From the NCBI GenBank assembly GCA_965223095.1, contig OZ244979.1, forward strand, positions 3,286,001 through 3,350,000: a stretch of DNA of 64,000 bases, given 5' to 3'. The notes under the pieces were generated by a model. It was not told the origin of the DNA, ran no database searches, and saw only the letters and a program-made list of their open reading frames with translations. This DNA is from J054 sp965223095. GTDB lineage: Bacteria > Pseudomonadota > Gammaproteobacteria > Steroidobacterales > GCA-2729495. Positions 43,028 through 52,140 of the stretch are shown here, piece after piece. A program made the translations under genes and the position numbers. Position 1 is the stretch's first letter. Every line of letters starts with the position of its first letter.

Positions 43028-43723
43028 ATGAAATTTAGACCCAGTCTTATACTCGCAGTACCGGTCTTGATGACAATCGCTGCGGTATCCGCAGTGGCAA
43101 GCAGCCACGGCGGGTACCCGGAATTCGACGTGGGCAGCACCGCCCCGGCCGAGGTTACTCGCGATATTGAGGGGTTGATTGAGGAATTCGCGGCGCGCAT
43201 GAGCTCTAAGGCGTGGCGCAGCGTGCCTGAACTTTGGGACCAAGATGAAAAAACCCCGTATTACCTACTGTCGCACCAGCCAGACTGGCTGATCGGCTGG
43301 GATCAGCTGAACGGGTATTTTGCGAAGCCGCAAGATCTGCCCAGCAAACCCGTCCCTGAACTCAATTCGACTGGCATGCAGCAGATCGAGCCGAAGCATT
43401 ATCTGTTGCGAGCCGAGAGTGAAATGCAGGCCATGCGATACCAACCATCAGAAATTCGCGTTCGAAAAATTGCTGAAGATCTAGCACTGGCAGTTTGGTA
43501 CGTAAAATTCGATTACAAGCCATGGTTCATGCCTCCGCTGGGGGAGACTTTCAAGGCCAACGCGATTTTCAGGCAGACCCCCCAAGGCTGGCGCTTTATT
43601 CATTACGCGGAGACGCCGGATTCGGCCATCATGTACTTCGAGCGTCTTTATCGTGAGCAGGCGAGTCCCGATTTCATCGAAATGACGACACGCAAGTCAT
43701 CTAAGCAGGGGGATGATCAATGA
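43028..43723 (+). CDS. Secreted SnoaL-like protein, copy 1
   Basis: A 231-residue protein with a signal peptide ending Ala-Val-Ala before Ser-Ser-His-Gly-Gly. The mature part resembles an NTF2/SnoaL fold: helix 'IEGLIEEFAARMSSKAWRSV', 'ELWDQDEKTPYYLLSHQP' and the end 'QGWRFIHYAETPDSAIMYFE'. It is a tandem paralogue of the next gene. GGAG lies nine bases before the start. Its stop overlaps the next ATG (ATGA). Together with the TonB receptor it may bind or convert an imported compound in the periplasm; the compound is unknown. Confidence 0.75.
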   Translation: MKFRPSLILAVPVLMTIAAVSAVASSHGGYPEFDVGSTAPAEVTRDIEGLIEEFAARMSSKAWRSVPELWDQDEKTPYYLLSHQPDWLIGWDQLNGYFAKPQDLPSKPVPELNSTGMQQIEPKHYLLRAESEMQAMRYQPSEIRVRKIAEDLALAVWYVKFDYKPWFMPPLGETFKANAIFRQTPQGWRFIHYAETPDSAIMYFERLYREQASPDFIEMTTRKSSKQGDDQ

Positions 43724-44310
43724 AACGTTTCAGATTAACCGCAGCGTTATTCATGCTGGCCTGCACATCAAGTGGAGCTAGCGCCGCCAACAGTATTATT
43801 GACAGCGAGAGCACCGCACCGGCCGATGTCGCCGAAGCGATCGAGGCATTAGTTCTGGAATGGGGCCGCAACTGGAGTAATAGTGATTGGAACAAGATTT
43901 ACCAGATGTGGGATCCCAATGAAGAGGCGCCTTACTACCTCGGCGAAGAACGCCAACGCTGGCTGATCGGTCGCGAGGGCTTGGAAAGTTATTTCAATCC
44001 ACCGAAGATCTTGCGAACGATCATGGGCGGGGTAATTATGACACCTTACCGTCTACGCGTGCGACTGGTGGCAGACGATATCGCCATCGTAATTTGGGAA
44101 AACAAGCTGCAAATGGATATCCGTGGGCGGCCACCGATTAGCGACAACTTCCGGGCGAACGCCGTGATGCGTAAGACGGGACAAGGCTGGCAGTTCATTC
44201 ACTATGCAGAAGCTCCGCTTGCACCGCTGGCATACCTGGAGCATCTTTATCGCAAAGCCGTTGCTCCAAACTACGCGGATATCGTCAGGCCGATGGATGC
44301 GACCGACTGA
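43720..44310 (+). CDS. Secreted SnoaL-like protein, copy 2
   Basis: A 196-residue paralogue of copy 1 with a signal ending Ala-Ser-Ala. Shared features include Ser-Thr-Ala-Pro-Ala near the mature start, 'MWDPNEEAPYYLGEERQRWL' and the end 'GQGWQFIHYAEAPLAPLAYLE'. It lacks the roughly 30-residue insert found in copy 1 after the Trp-Leu-Ile-Gly segment. The four-base overlap with copy 1 and the 15-base gap to the TonB receptor gene show a single operon. Role unknown. Confidence 0.75.
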   Translation: MKRFRLTAALFMLACTSSGASAANSIIDSESTAPADVAEAIEALVLEWGRNWSNSDWNKIYQMWDPNEEAPYYLGEERQRWLIGREGLESYFNPPKILRTIMGGVIMTPYRLRVRLVADDIAIVIWENKLQMDIRGRPPISDNFRANAVMRKTGQGWQFIHYAEAPLAPLAYLEHLYRKAVAPNYADIVRPMDATD

Positions 44311-44325
44311 CAACGGAAAGATAGC

Positions 44326-46905
44326 GTGACTAAGTCCAGCCCACGCCGGGCGCTAAGTCATTGGTCATCGAGGGCGGCGCGGCTGGTGGTTACGGGGTCC
44401 TGCTGCGTCCTGATAATTGCTGGACCAGCCGACCGCGCTAGTGCCCAAACTTTCGAAGAGATCGTCGTCACCGCGCGCAAAATGCAGGAAAACCTGCAAG
44501 ATGTCCCACTGTCCATTGCTGCATTCACCGACGAACAGATGCGGGTGGCGGGGATTCGCAACAACTACGACGTAGCTGCGCTGACGCCCAACTTCAACAC
44601 GGTTCAGCGTGTGGGTCGCGCCGGTGATCGCCCAGTGATTCGCGGCATGGCCAATCCGCCAGATCCTAATCAAGCCGAGCCGAATGCTTCATATTTCATA
44701 GATGGAATTTTCGTTTCTAGCAGCATCGCGACAGCAACCGCGTTCGCGATGGAACGTGTGGAAGTTTTGCGTGGACCGCAGTCGGCACAGTTCGGGCGTG
44801 CCACCTTCGCTGGCGCCGTCAATTACGTCACGCGCAGACCGACTAAAGACTTTGATGCCGAGTTGAGCCTGCGCCTAGGAAGCCATGACGAGCGCCAGCT
44901 AGCAGCCTGGTTCAGCGGACCAATTATTAGTGATCAGCTCTTATTCCTTGTTTCAGCTAGTCGCGAGGAGTATGGCGGGCAGTGGAAAAACAACTTGGCC
45001 GCGGACACCGCATTTGTGAACGGCAGTCTCGCCGCCGGTGTCTTTGGTAATCAGAACCGAGAAAGCGACCAGTCCCAGTTGGGCGAGGAAGAAACCACAG
45101 ATGTCCTGACCAAACTCACCTGGCGGCCAACGGAAACCGCCGAGGTCAATCTGAAGTATGGGTACACGGAAGGTCAAGACAGCCTATACCCGACCAACGT
45201 TCTGCCAAACCGATCGGATGACTTTGCCAATTTAAACTGTTTCATCCCAGACGATGTGTCTAAGCCTTGGTATTCAACCTCGCGAGGCGAGTACTGCGGG
45301 GAGTTTTCCGCCGAAGGAACGGAAAACCGCAAGAATATTCCGGACCTGCGCAATGGCATCACTGCTGAATTCCAGCTGATAGGACAACTACCACCCGATA
45401 AGATTACCGCCGCTCCGGCCGAGCCGGGGCTGCGCCGGGAAACCAACCGCTTCATGGGTGAATGGAGCCAGAATTTTAGCGACTGGAATGCCCTACTGCG
45501 CGGCGCGGCTAACAAAGACGAGTTTTCTAATGTCATTGATCTCGACCAACAGGAAGTTCGGGCTGTCTGGAACCTTTTTCTGCTTGATATCGAGGAAGAG
45601 TTAGAGGATTCATCACTTGAACTGATGCTTTCGTTGCCGACGCAGCATCGCTTGCGGGGCAACTTGGGAATCTACTGGTTCGACCGTGATCAGATGCGCA
45701 TTGAACGCAGCTTCACCGGGCCCGCTGCAGTGTTTGGATTGGAGCCCGGTGCCGGCTTTGGCGAACCACTCAAGGAAAACACTCGCAACGCATCGGTGTT
45801 CGGCAGTATCGCATTTGACCTCTCCCCCACGCTGACGCTTAGTTTAGAAGCGCGCTACGCGGAAGATGAAAAGTCTCTGTCGAGCGGACAACGCGCCTTG
45901 TCCGACAACAGTCCCGCCCCAGTTACGGCAAAGCTCGATTATGACTCCTTTACACCACGCATTACTCTCGACTTCAGGGCCACCGACGACGTGCTGGTCT
46001 ATGGCCTCGTCGCGAAAGGCACCAAACCCGGCGGCTTTAACAAAGATCTGTTCCGCTCTGACGTGCCGGCAGAGTTTTCCGACTTCCTAGTCAATTGTGA
46101 GATCGGCGACCTGCTAATAGAACCGGGTATTCCCGCGTACCGTTGTACGGAAGAGCTTAAAAGCGACGCAGGCTTTGCCGAGGAAGAACAATGGACATAT
46201 GAAGTCGGCATTAAGACTGACTGGTTTGACCGGTCGCTCGTCGCAAATTTCGCCGCGTTTTACATTGACTGGTCGAATCAAGCGTTGACAGAGCTTGCCG
46301 AGGTGCCAACGACTGCCGGCACGACGATCAACCTGCAGGCGCTGCGCAACGTAGGCAAATCGCGGATCACCGGTGTCGAGCTAGAAACGCGCTGGGTTGC
46401 CAGCGACAGTTTTTCCGTATTTTTCAACTACGGCCTAGCCGACGGAGAGATCCGCGAGGGGGCACTGCCTAACTTCGGTGCGACCACCGGTACCGATGGC
46501 GATGTTGCTGGCCATCGCATTCCCGATACCCCGAAACACTCAGTGGTATTCGGCCTCGAGGCATCGGCCGCCACGGGCGTCGCCGCATCTCGCGCCTTTG
46601 TGCGGGCCGATATGCTTTACGAAGACCGTCGCTACAACAACGCGTCCAACCTAAACTGGGTCGACGATCGGCAGCTAGTGAACTTGCGCACCGGCCTGCG
46701 GGCTGATAACTGGGCGCTTACATTCTATGCGCGCAACCTACTGGACGACGACACCCCCGTTGCCGCACTAGGATTCAATAACTATGCGATCAATCCGATA
46801 TCAACGAATGTCAATGCGGCCAACAACGGCGCTTATCCGCGCTTGTATTCCATCATTCCGCAACGCGGCCGCGATTTTGGTATGGAATTTCACTACCGGC
46901 TTTAA
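44326..46905 (+). CDS. TonB-dependent outer-membrane receptor
   Basis: An 859-residue receptor with a long signal peptide, a TonB box followed by the plug ('EEIVVTARKMQENLQDVPLS', 'VERVEVLRGPQSAQFGRATF' split across the plug) and a C-terminal barrel ending in 'FGMEFHYRL'. The style 'VVTARK..ENLQDVPLSI' is that of the large carbohydrate/natural-product/siderophore-like receptor group common in marine gammaproteobacteria and sphingomonads. GTG start at 44326. It is the last gene of the SnoaL-SnoaL-receptor operon. Ligand unknown. Confidence 0.92.
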   Translation: MTKSSPRRALSHWSSRAARLVVTGSCCVLIIAGPADRASAQTFEEIVVTARKMQENLQDVPLSIAAFTDEQMRVAGIRNNYDVAALTPNFNTVQRVGRAGDRPVIRGMANPPDPNQAEPNASYFIDGIFVSSSIATATAFAMERVEVLRGPQSAQFGRATFAGAVNYVTRRPTKDFDAELSLRLGSHDERQLAAWFSGPIISDQLLFLVSASREEYGGQWKNNLAADTAFVNGSLAAGVFGNQNRESDQSQLGEEETTDVLTKLTWRPTETAEVNLKYGYTEGQDSLYPTNVLPNRSDDFANLNCFIPDDVSKPWYSTSRGEYCGEFSAEGTENRKNIPDLRNGITAEFQLIGQLPPDKITAAPAEPGLRRETNRFMGEWSQNFSDWNALLRGAANKDEFSNVIDLDQQEVRAVWNLFLLDIEEELEDSSLELMLSLPTQHRLRGNLGIYWFDRDQMRIERSFTGPAAVFGLEPGAGFGEPLKENTRNASVFGSIAFDLSPTLTLSLEARYAEDEKSLSSGQRALSDNSPAPVTAKLDYDSFTPRITLDFRATDDVLVYGLVAKGTKPGGFNKDLFRSDVPAEFSDFLVNCEIGDLLIEPGIPAYRCTEELKSDAGFAEEEQWTYEVGIKTDWFDRSLVANFAAFYIDWSNQALTELAEVPTTAGTTINLQALRNVGKSRITGVELETRWVASDSFSVFFNYGLADGEIREGALPNFGATTGTDGDVAGHRIPDTPKHSVVFGLEASAATGVAASRAFVRADMLYEDRRYNNASNLNWVDDRQLVNLRTGLRADNWALTFYARNLLDDDTPVAALGFNNYAINPISTNVNAANNGAYPRLYSIIPQRGRDFGMEFHYRL

Positions 46906-46919
46906 TTTAGACCCTTTAA

Positions 46920-47069
46920 ATCACAGGGCAAGAGTCAATCTTTGATCATGCGCTCCAGCTTATGCAATATTTGCTAGCCGATAAGGTCACGCCGCCGCAG
47001 CGTCTCAACGAGAAAGAAGCCTTCCTGTGGACCAGTGCCGGTGGTATGGCAAGCTTGTTGCCACTTTAA
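46920..47069 (+). pseudogene. Possible C-terminal gene remnant
   Basis: An open stretch of 49 codons ending in TAA at 47067 reads like a real protein C-terminus: 'ESIFDHALQLMQYLLADKV' followed by 'TPPQRLNEKEAFLWTSAGG'. Stops lie just before it in frame and no start with a ribosome site exists, so it may be the tail of a lost gene. The family is not recognised. Confidence 0.3.
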
Positions 47070-47313
47070 ATTCAGAATTCCGACTGTCGTATGATTGACT
47101 GCTAGGCTATTTTTATCGGCTTTCATCAGTGAGTTCGGTATATTTATTCTGCGAAAACCCTAGTTTCATGTGCCCAACGGCCTCTATCATGTTTCGCAGG
47201 GCAACCATTGGTCAGCAATTTTTTCCCACTCAGCCGACCGACATTTGTGGAAATCACTACTGGCAAAAAATTTTGTCACGCCGCCAACATTCTTTATCAC
47301 GGCAAATGACTGA

Positions 47314-47420
47314 ACCAGTTTGAAGCTTTCGTCACTGTGCTGGCTTGGGCCCGCAAGATCTCAGCCACGGCAACGTGGTCGTCCGTTAAGCGTGGGTCGG
47401 GCGCCCGCCGTCTTGGAGCA
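47314..47420 (+). pseudogene. Possible N-terminal remnant of a LysR-type regulator
   Basis: The codons from 47314 read Asn-Gln-Phe-Glu-Ala-Phe-Val-Thr-Val-Leu, a hallmark of the first helix of LysR regulators, and the frame ends at a TAA after 'GARRLGAAPA'. The expected helix-turn-helix is not intact in any one frame. A chance match is possible. Confidence 0.2.
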
Positions 47421-47542
47421 GCGCCAGCCTAAGGGATCGTACTTGCGCGTGATGGTTGTGGTGACATCATTAAACAAAAACCATCGGACTCTCCGTGCCG
47501 TATGCGTTTGTTGGCCAAAACCATCAGCACACTCTGACATTG

Positions 47543-48766
47543 TTAGTCAAACAGTAGCAAGAACTCACGCACCACAAATCCGGCACTGAGGATACCCCCA
47601 AGCAAGGACAAACCGCGCGGAAATACCAGCACGCCCTCTGCTTGTGGGTGCCGACCTTTGACTCTCCACAGCGCAAAATTCACTAAGGAAAATATCCCCA
47701 GCATCAACAGCGACGTTAGTTTTGCCAGACCAGCTAAGTGGCCTAGCAAAGCCAGGCTGATCAATAGACTCGTGCAAAAAACCGTAGCAGCTACCGGCGT
47801 TTGCGTTCGGGCATTTACTTGACTAAACCAGCGCGGTAATTGGCCGCGAGCACTCAGTCCATACAAGACACGCGACACCATGACAGTCTGAATCAGCGCT
47901 CCATTAATAATCGCAAACAATGCGATAAGGCTGATGATCGAGGACGAGGAGCCGGTATTCGCTTGGTACAAGCTTGCCATTGGTGCAGAACTAGCGGCCA
48001 AAACTGAGGGGTCGAGACTCAGCAAAGCCGTCAACATCAGAACCATGTATAACGCTGTCGAAACGCCCAAAGTCAGCAATATGCCGCGTGGCATGTTGCG
48101 CTTTACATCTTTAACCTCTTCAGCGACGTCCACCATGTCCTCGAATCCGATGAACGCGTAAAACGCCAGGGTCACGCCAACAAAAATGCCGCTCCAGCTT
48201 GCCCGTTCAGTACCCGGAATAAAATCCGTCCAGCGGGCTGGCAACTGCGCTAGATTTTCGCCACTGACAATGACAACGGCTAGAATTCCGCCAATCTCGA
48301 TCAGCGTTATAAGAGCCGCAACAGCCACCGATTCGACAATGCCCCAGGCAGCCAGCGTACCCAACACCAAACCGGCCAGACAGAGAACCAAGACCCGATC
48401 CGCAACCAAGAATTGTTGGAGATAACCAAAAAAGCCGTTCAACAAAGCGGCAGAAGAAACCAAGCCACTAGCCGCAACCAGCAAGCCGACTAGCAGCGAC
48501 AAGCGCTGCGACTCAAATCCCTGCTGAACGTACAAGGCCGCGCCGGCGGCCCTCGGGAAACGAGCCGCGAGTTCGGCAAAACTACAAGCCGTGAAACCAG
48601 CAATGATCGACGCCAGCAGAAACGACCAAGGAGCCCCATAATCCGCGACACCGGCGATTTCGCCGAGCAATGCATAAATACCGGCGCCAATGGTCGTGCC
48701 CAGACCGTACAGTGTCAGTAAGGGCAAGCTCAGGGAACGCTTCAGCTTGAGTTTCGCCCTTGCCAT
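47543..48766 (-). CDS. APC-superfamily amino acid permease
   Basis: A 407-residue inner-membrane protein with about 11-12 hydrophobic segments. The first segment carries the APC motif 'LYGLGTTIGAGIYALLGEIAG', and 'AFYAFIGFEDMVDVAEEVKD' is the segment 6-7 signature of the cationic/neutral amino-acid permease type. It is shorter than the typical 450-500 residues because the C-terminal last segments are reduced. It most likely imports or exchanges an amino acid or amine. The ribosome site is weak. Confidence 0.85.
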   Translation of the reverse strand: MARAKLKLKRSLSLPLLTLYGLGTTIGAGIYALLGEIAGVADYGAPWSFLLASIIAGFTACSFAELAARFPRAAGAALYVQQGFESQRLSLLVGLLVAASGLVSSAALLNGFFGYLQQFLVADRVLVLCLAGLVLGTLAAWGIVESVAVAALITLIEIGGILAVVIVSGENLAQLPARWTDFIPGTERASWSGIFVGVTLAFYAFIGFEDMVDVAEEVKDVKRNMPRGILLTLGVSTALYMVLMLTALLSLDPSVLAASSAPMASLYQANTGSSSSIISLIALFAIINGALIQTVMVSRVLYGLSARGQLPRWFSQVNARTQTPVAATVFCTSLLISLALLGHLAGLAKLTSLLMLGIFSLVNFALWRVKGRHPQAEGVLVFPRGLSLLGGILSAGFVVREFLLLFD

Positions 48767-49039
48767 GAGATTCTAATGCCACCGCTGAAAGCCTAAGAAT
48801 AATAGACTTTCTGGCCCAGATTTTGGTTACCTGCGTTACCCTGAATCAAACTCCGACCGCAGCTTCCGCATCGTCTGTTGTTCAAGCTGGCAAATTCTCT
48901 CGGCCAACACTTCGTTGCGATCCGCTAAGACTTTTAATGCGGGTTTCTTATCGGCTAAGCAACGCGATTTGGTCCAATAAAGTGGGAAGATACGCTGACC
49001 CGTGGCCGGCGTACGTCTTTCGCCGCAGCAGCTGATGGA

Positions 49040-51466
49040 TCACAAATCAGTCGCAGACAAACTCGGCCGTTGACGTGCTTGCGCACTAGCTTTGCGCGGT
49101 GTTGAACACCAATGAGTCAAGGTATCCGCGAGCGCGCTAATGGCCACCGGTTTAGTAAGATAGGCATCCATCCCGGCCGATAGGCAGAGTTGCGCATGTT
49201 GCTCTAGAGCATTCGCGGTCAAGGCAATGATCGGGATTCGGCCGGGCCCGGCCTGGGCTTCCTGCTCACGGATTGCTTGAGTCGCTTGCAAACCGTCCAT
49301 CTTGGGCATGTGCCAATCCATAAATACCAAGTCAAATACCTGCATTGAGAACGCCTGCAGGGCCGCATCCCCATCTTCGGCAATGGTTACATGGCAGCCA
49401 AAAGTCTCCAGCATGGCACGAATGACTTCTTGATTGACGGCGTTGTCTTCGGCTACCAAAATTTCAAGACCGGCTCTTACGGTAGGCTGCGCGGGCAACT
49501 TCGCCTGCGGTGATTCATCCATGTCGGCGGGCTCTTGAACCAAGCAAAACAGCTCATCGGCAAGCAAAGGATTGCTTAGTTGCACAAAATTATCAGGTGA
49601 GTCTATTTCGGCGCCAATACCGCCTGTTCGCAGCTCGATAAAGCGGCGTTCACAATCAGGCAGCGCACTACAAATTTCTAGCGCGGTCGTGGCGTTCTGT
49701 GCATCGGCGACCACGAGATCTATATGTTCGCTACGCTCGAAAGTAGAGGTCGCCGCCGCATCAGCGCCGCTTTCCGAGCCGGATATCCGAACGCCGGCTT
49801 GCAACAGCAGACGAATTGCCGCATCCCGAAGCCGAATGCTGTCGATCATGACCAGGGCATTGCTAGCTGGCAATGTAGGTTCGTCGTATAGGGGTCGTGA
49901 ATCAGTACAATCAAGCTTTAAACAGACTGTGGCGGTAAATACCGAACCTTGGCCGCAATGGCTTTCACAGGACAAGCTGCCACCCATCAATTGGGTGAGG
50001 TGCTGGGATATATTGAGTCCAAGACCGGTACCGCCAAATTTCCTCGTGGTGGAACTATCTGCCTGGGTAAAGGGCTCGAAAATCACGGCCTGATGCTCGG
50101 GAGAGATGCCCGTTCCGGTATCCGCGATCTGCCAAAGCACGATGATGTTGTCGCCGCTTAATCCGTTTAACTTGACCCGCAGGACCACCTCACCCGACGA
50201 AGTAAACTTGAATGCGTTGCCCAGCAAATTGGTCAATATCTGACGCAGCCTAAGTTCATCACCAATCAGTCGCCGTGGGATATCGGTATCCACATCAATG
50301 AAAAAACCCAGCTGCTTTGCGGCGGCCTGTGGCTCGAAAATGTTCGCGATATCAGTAAGAAATTCACGCAAGTCGAAACTACATGCATCTAACTCCAGCC
50401 GCCCTACTTCTAATTTCGAGAAGTCCAGAATGCCGTTTATGAGATCGAGAAGATGGTGGCCGGACTTTATTAGCGTATTGATTCGCGAGCTATCCGCCTT
50501 ATTACGCTCGGTTTGTAGGAGCAGCTCGGCGCTGCCTAAAATGCCGTTAAGCGGCGTGCGAATTTCATGACTCATGTTAGCCAAGAATTCACTCTTGGCC
50601 TCGCTTGCCGACTCAGCGGCCTCGCGTGCTTCATTGGCACTGCGCTCCGCCTGATGCCGATGCTTTATTTCGTCGAGTAGGTCTTCCTCGCGCTGTTGTA
50701 AATCCCGTGTCCGGCTTCTTACTCTAGCCTCCAGTTCGTTTACGAAGGCACTCATGCTGTGGGCAAGGGCTTGCGCCTCCTGAGGCCCGCGGACTTCAAA
50801 CGCGAATGATTGACCCAATCGCAAGGCTTGGTCGGCGGACCGGGTCAAGCCGGATATGGGCTCAACGATCATGCGAGATAACCACAGCCAACTCGCCACG
50901 ACGCCCAGCAAAAATAACAAGGAGCATAGACTGGCGATGACCATGACCATGGTTCGGTACTTCTGGTAGTGCAGCACGGAATCTTCCATGAATGCCCGCA
51001 CGCCGGTCTGAACGACTTCGATTTTTTCTACGACTCTCCCGGCATCCTGGTCCCAATCGGAAATAAGTCGGGCACTGTCACCAGTCGACGATGCACGAGT
51101 CGCCTGTTTAAGTCGCTTCTCATTCTGCTGCGCAAGGTCGGCAATAATTCGCAGAGCGGAACCATATTTAGCCGCGGCGGGTCTCTCCCTGAGCTGTTTC
51201 ACCATCACCACGAGATGGAGGCCTGCTTGTTCCGCACCCTCGGCCAGATAGGTTTCGCCACTGCCATAGACGAGATCATTCAGTACGATCCAATTCCTGG
51301 CCGCATCGCCGAGGCGCTCCAAATCATTGTCCGCGATCTTGGCGCTGGCTACCTCCGCCTGTCGCTCGCCCACGTCTAAGAATGCGGCAAAGAATCCCCC
51401 AGCCAATAGCAGGCCACCCAGTAGCACAAGCAGGGCCTGAATCGCGATGATTTTTCGAATAGTCAC
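49040..51466 (-). CDS. Hybrid sensor histidine kinase with receiver domain
   Basis: An 808-residue membrane kinase: a first membrane segment (8-30), a periplasmic helical sensor (about 31-175), a second segment, HAMP, coiled coil, HisKA with H300 in 'ANMSHEIRTPLNG', an HATPase domain ('NLLGNAFKFTSSGEV', 'DTGTGISPEHQ', 'FGGTGLGL'), a degenerate receiver-like domain without a clear phospho-Asp, and a true C-terminal receiver with D717 in 'LVFMDWHMPKMDG'. A partner response regulator or HPt protein is not adjacent. It is last in an operon with an FMN-binding-like periplasmic protein (26-base gap) and a porin, suggesting that it senses something related to those two. Confidence 0.92.
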   Translation of the reverse strand: MTIRKIIAIQALLVLLGGLLLAGGFFAAFLDVGERQAEVASAKIADNDLERLGDAARNWIVLNDLVYGSGETYLAEGAEQAGLHLVVMVKQLRERPAAAKYGSALRIIADLAQQNEKRLKQATRASSTGDSARLISDWDQDAGRVVEKIEVVQTGVRAFMEDSVLHYQKYRTMVMVIASLCSLLFLLGVVASWLWLSRMIVEPISGLTRSADQALRLGQSFAFEVRGPQEAQALAHSMSAFVNELEARVRSRTRDLQQREEDLLDEIKHRHQAERSANEAREAAESASEAKSEFLANMSHEIRTPLNGILGSAELLLQTERNKADSSRINTLIKSGHHLLDLINGILDFSKLEVGRLELDACSFDLREFLTDIANIFEPQAAAKQLGFFIDVDTDIPRRLIGDELRLRQILTNLLGNAFKFTSSGEVVLRVKLNGLSGDNIIVLWQIADTGTGISPEHQAVIFEPFTQADSSTTRKFGGTGLGLNISQHLTQLMGGSLSCESHCGQGSVFTATVCLKLDCTDSRPLYDEPTLPASNALVMIDSIRLRDAAIRLLLQAGVRISGSESGADAAATSTFERSEHIDLVVADAQNATTALEICSALPDCERRFIELRTGGIGAEIDSPDNFVQLSNPLLADELFCLVQEPADMDESPQAKLPAQPTVRAGLEILVAEDNAVNQEVIRAMLETFGCHVTIAEDGDAALQAFSMQVFDLVFMDWHMPKMDGLQATQAIREQEAQAGPGRIPIIALTANALEQHAQLCLSAGMDAYLTKPVAISALADTLTHWCSTPRKASAQARQRPSLSATDL

Positions 51467-51492
51467 AAGTTGTCGTGCTCGCGCGGCTTTGG

Positions 51493-52131
51493 CTAGCCGG
51501 TGTCAGCAATCTCTAAAGACCGCTGGACGGATGCCACTTCGCTCTCCCAGCTTGACTGAGTCACGAAAATAGTTTTGATCGCCGATCTGACAACCGCCGC
51601 ATGTAAGGCCGTGCCGTCTTTGGTCCCCAGCAAGCCGCCGGGTCGTAGCTTGCCTTCGGCATCAAGCAGTTGGCGCAGCTGGTCAACACCGCGGCCGCGC
51701 AAGCGAGCGCGAAATTCTGCCGAGGACACCGCTTGGCAAGCGCTCCCGCGGCAACGCTGGAATCGAAAATCACGCACTTGCAAAGCTGCATCTAGGGCCC
51801 AGGCAATTTCCACCAAACCCCATGGACTGGCCTCGGTTCGCACATGGAGAAATCCTAAGGGTGTTGCGTCCTTTACCGGCACGTATAAGGTGTGCTCGCC
51901 CAGCTCGCGATTGTGAATCGTAAATGGCAAAGACTCGCTGGCCCGCTCCCGAACATCTTCATCAACCATCTGTACAACGGATCTGAAAGCTGTCGCTTCC
52001 GGAAACATTTCATAGAGCTGATGACTGGGATCGCGCAGCGCGCAGAAAGGTGATCCCGCGCTGGCGGTAGATATAGCCGTCAGCAAACATGAAACAATCG
52101 ACAATTGGATCAATAGATATTTTCTCATCAT
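51493..52131 (-). CDS. Periplasmic FMN-binding-domain-like protein
   Basis: A 212-residue exported protein (signal about 1-25). Its order resembles FMN-binding domains of RnfG/NosR-related proteins: 'YEMFPEATAFRSVVQM', a central 'LYVPVKDATPLGFLHVRTE' strand region, 'VEIAWALDAALQVRDFRF' and 'GTKDGTALHAAVVRSAIK', which sits where the covalent-FMN Ser/Thr-Gly-Ala-Thr motif would be but reads Asp-Gly-Thr-Ala. FMN attachment is therefore doubtful. It lies between a porin gene (9 bases upstream) and the hybrid kinase gene (26 bases downstream) and may be a periplasmic redox component or sensor partner. Confidence 0.6.
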   Translation of the reverse strand: MMRKYLLIQLSIVSCLLTAISTASAGSPFCALRDPSHQLYEMFPEATAFRSVVQMVDEDVRERASESLPFTIHNRELGEHTLYVPVKDATPLGFLHVRTEASPWGLVEIAWALDAALQVRDFRFQRCRGSACQAVSSAEFRARLRGRGVDQLRQLLDAEGKLRPGGLLGTKDGTALHAAVVRSAIKTIFVTQSSWESEVASVQRSLEIADTG

Positions 52132-52140
52132 CCCAAGCCT

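Larger units (their letters stand above)
46906..47542. other. Gene-poor region with coding remnants
   Basis: About 640 bases between the receptor and the convergent permease gene. No intact gene was found. Two stretches look like leftovers of genes: 46920-47069 and about 47314-47420, described separately. The rest, including an AT-rich part at 47080-47300, shows no clear coding or structural signal. Confidence 0.45.
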
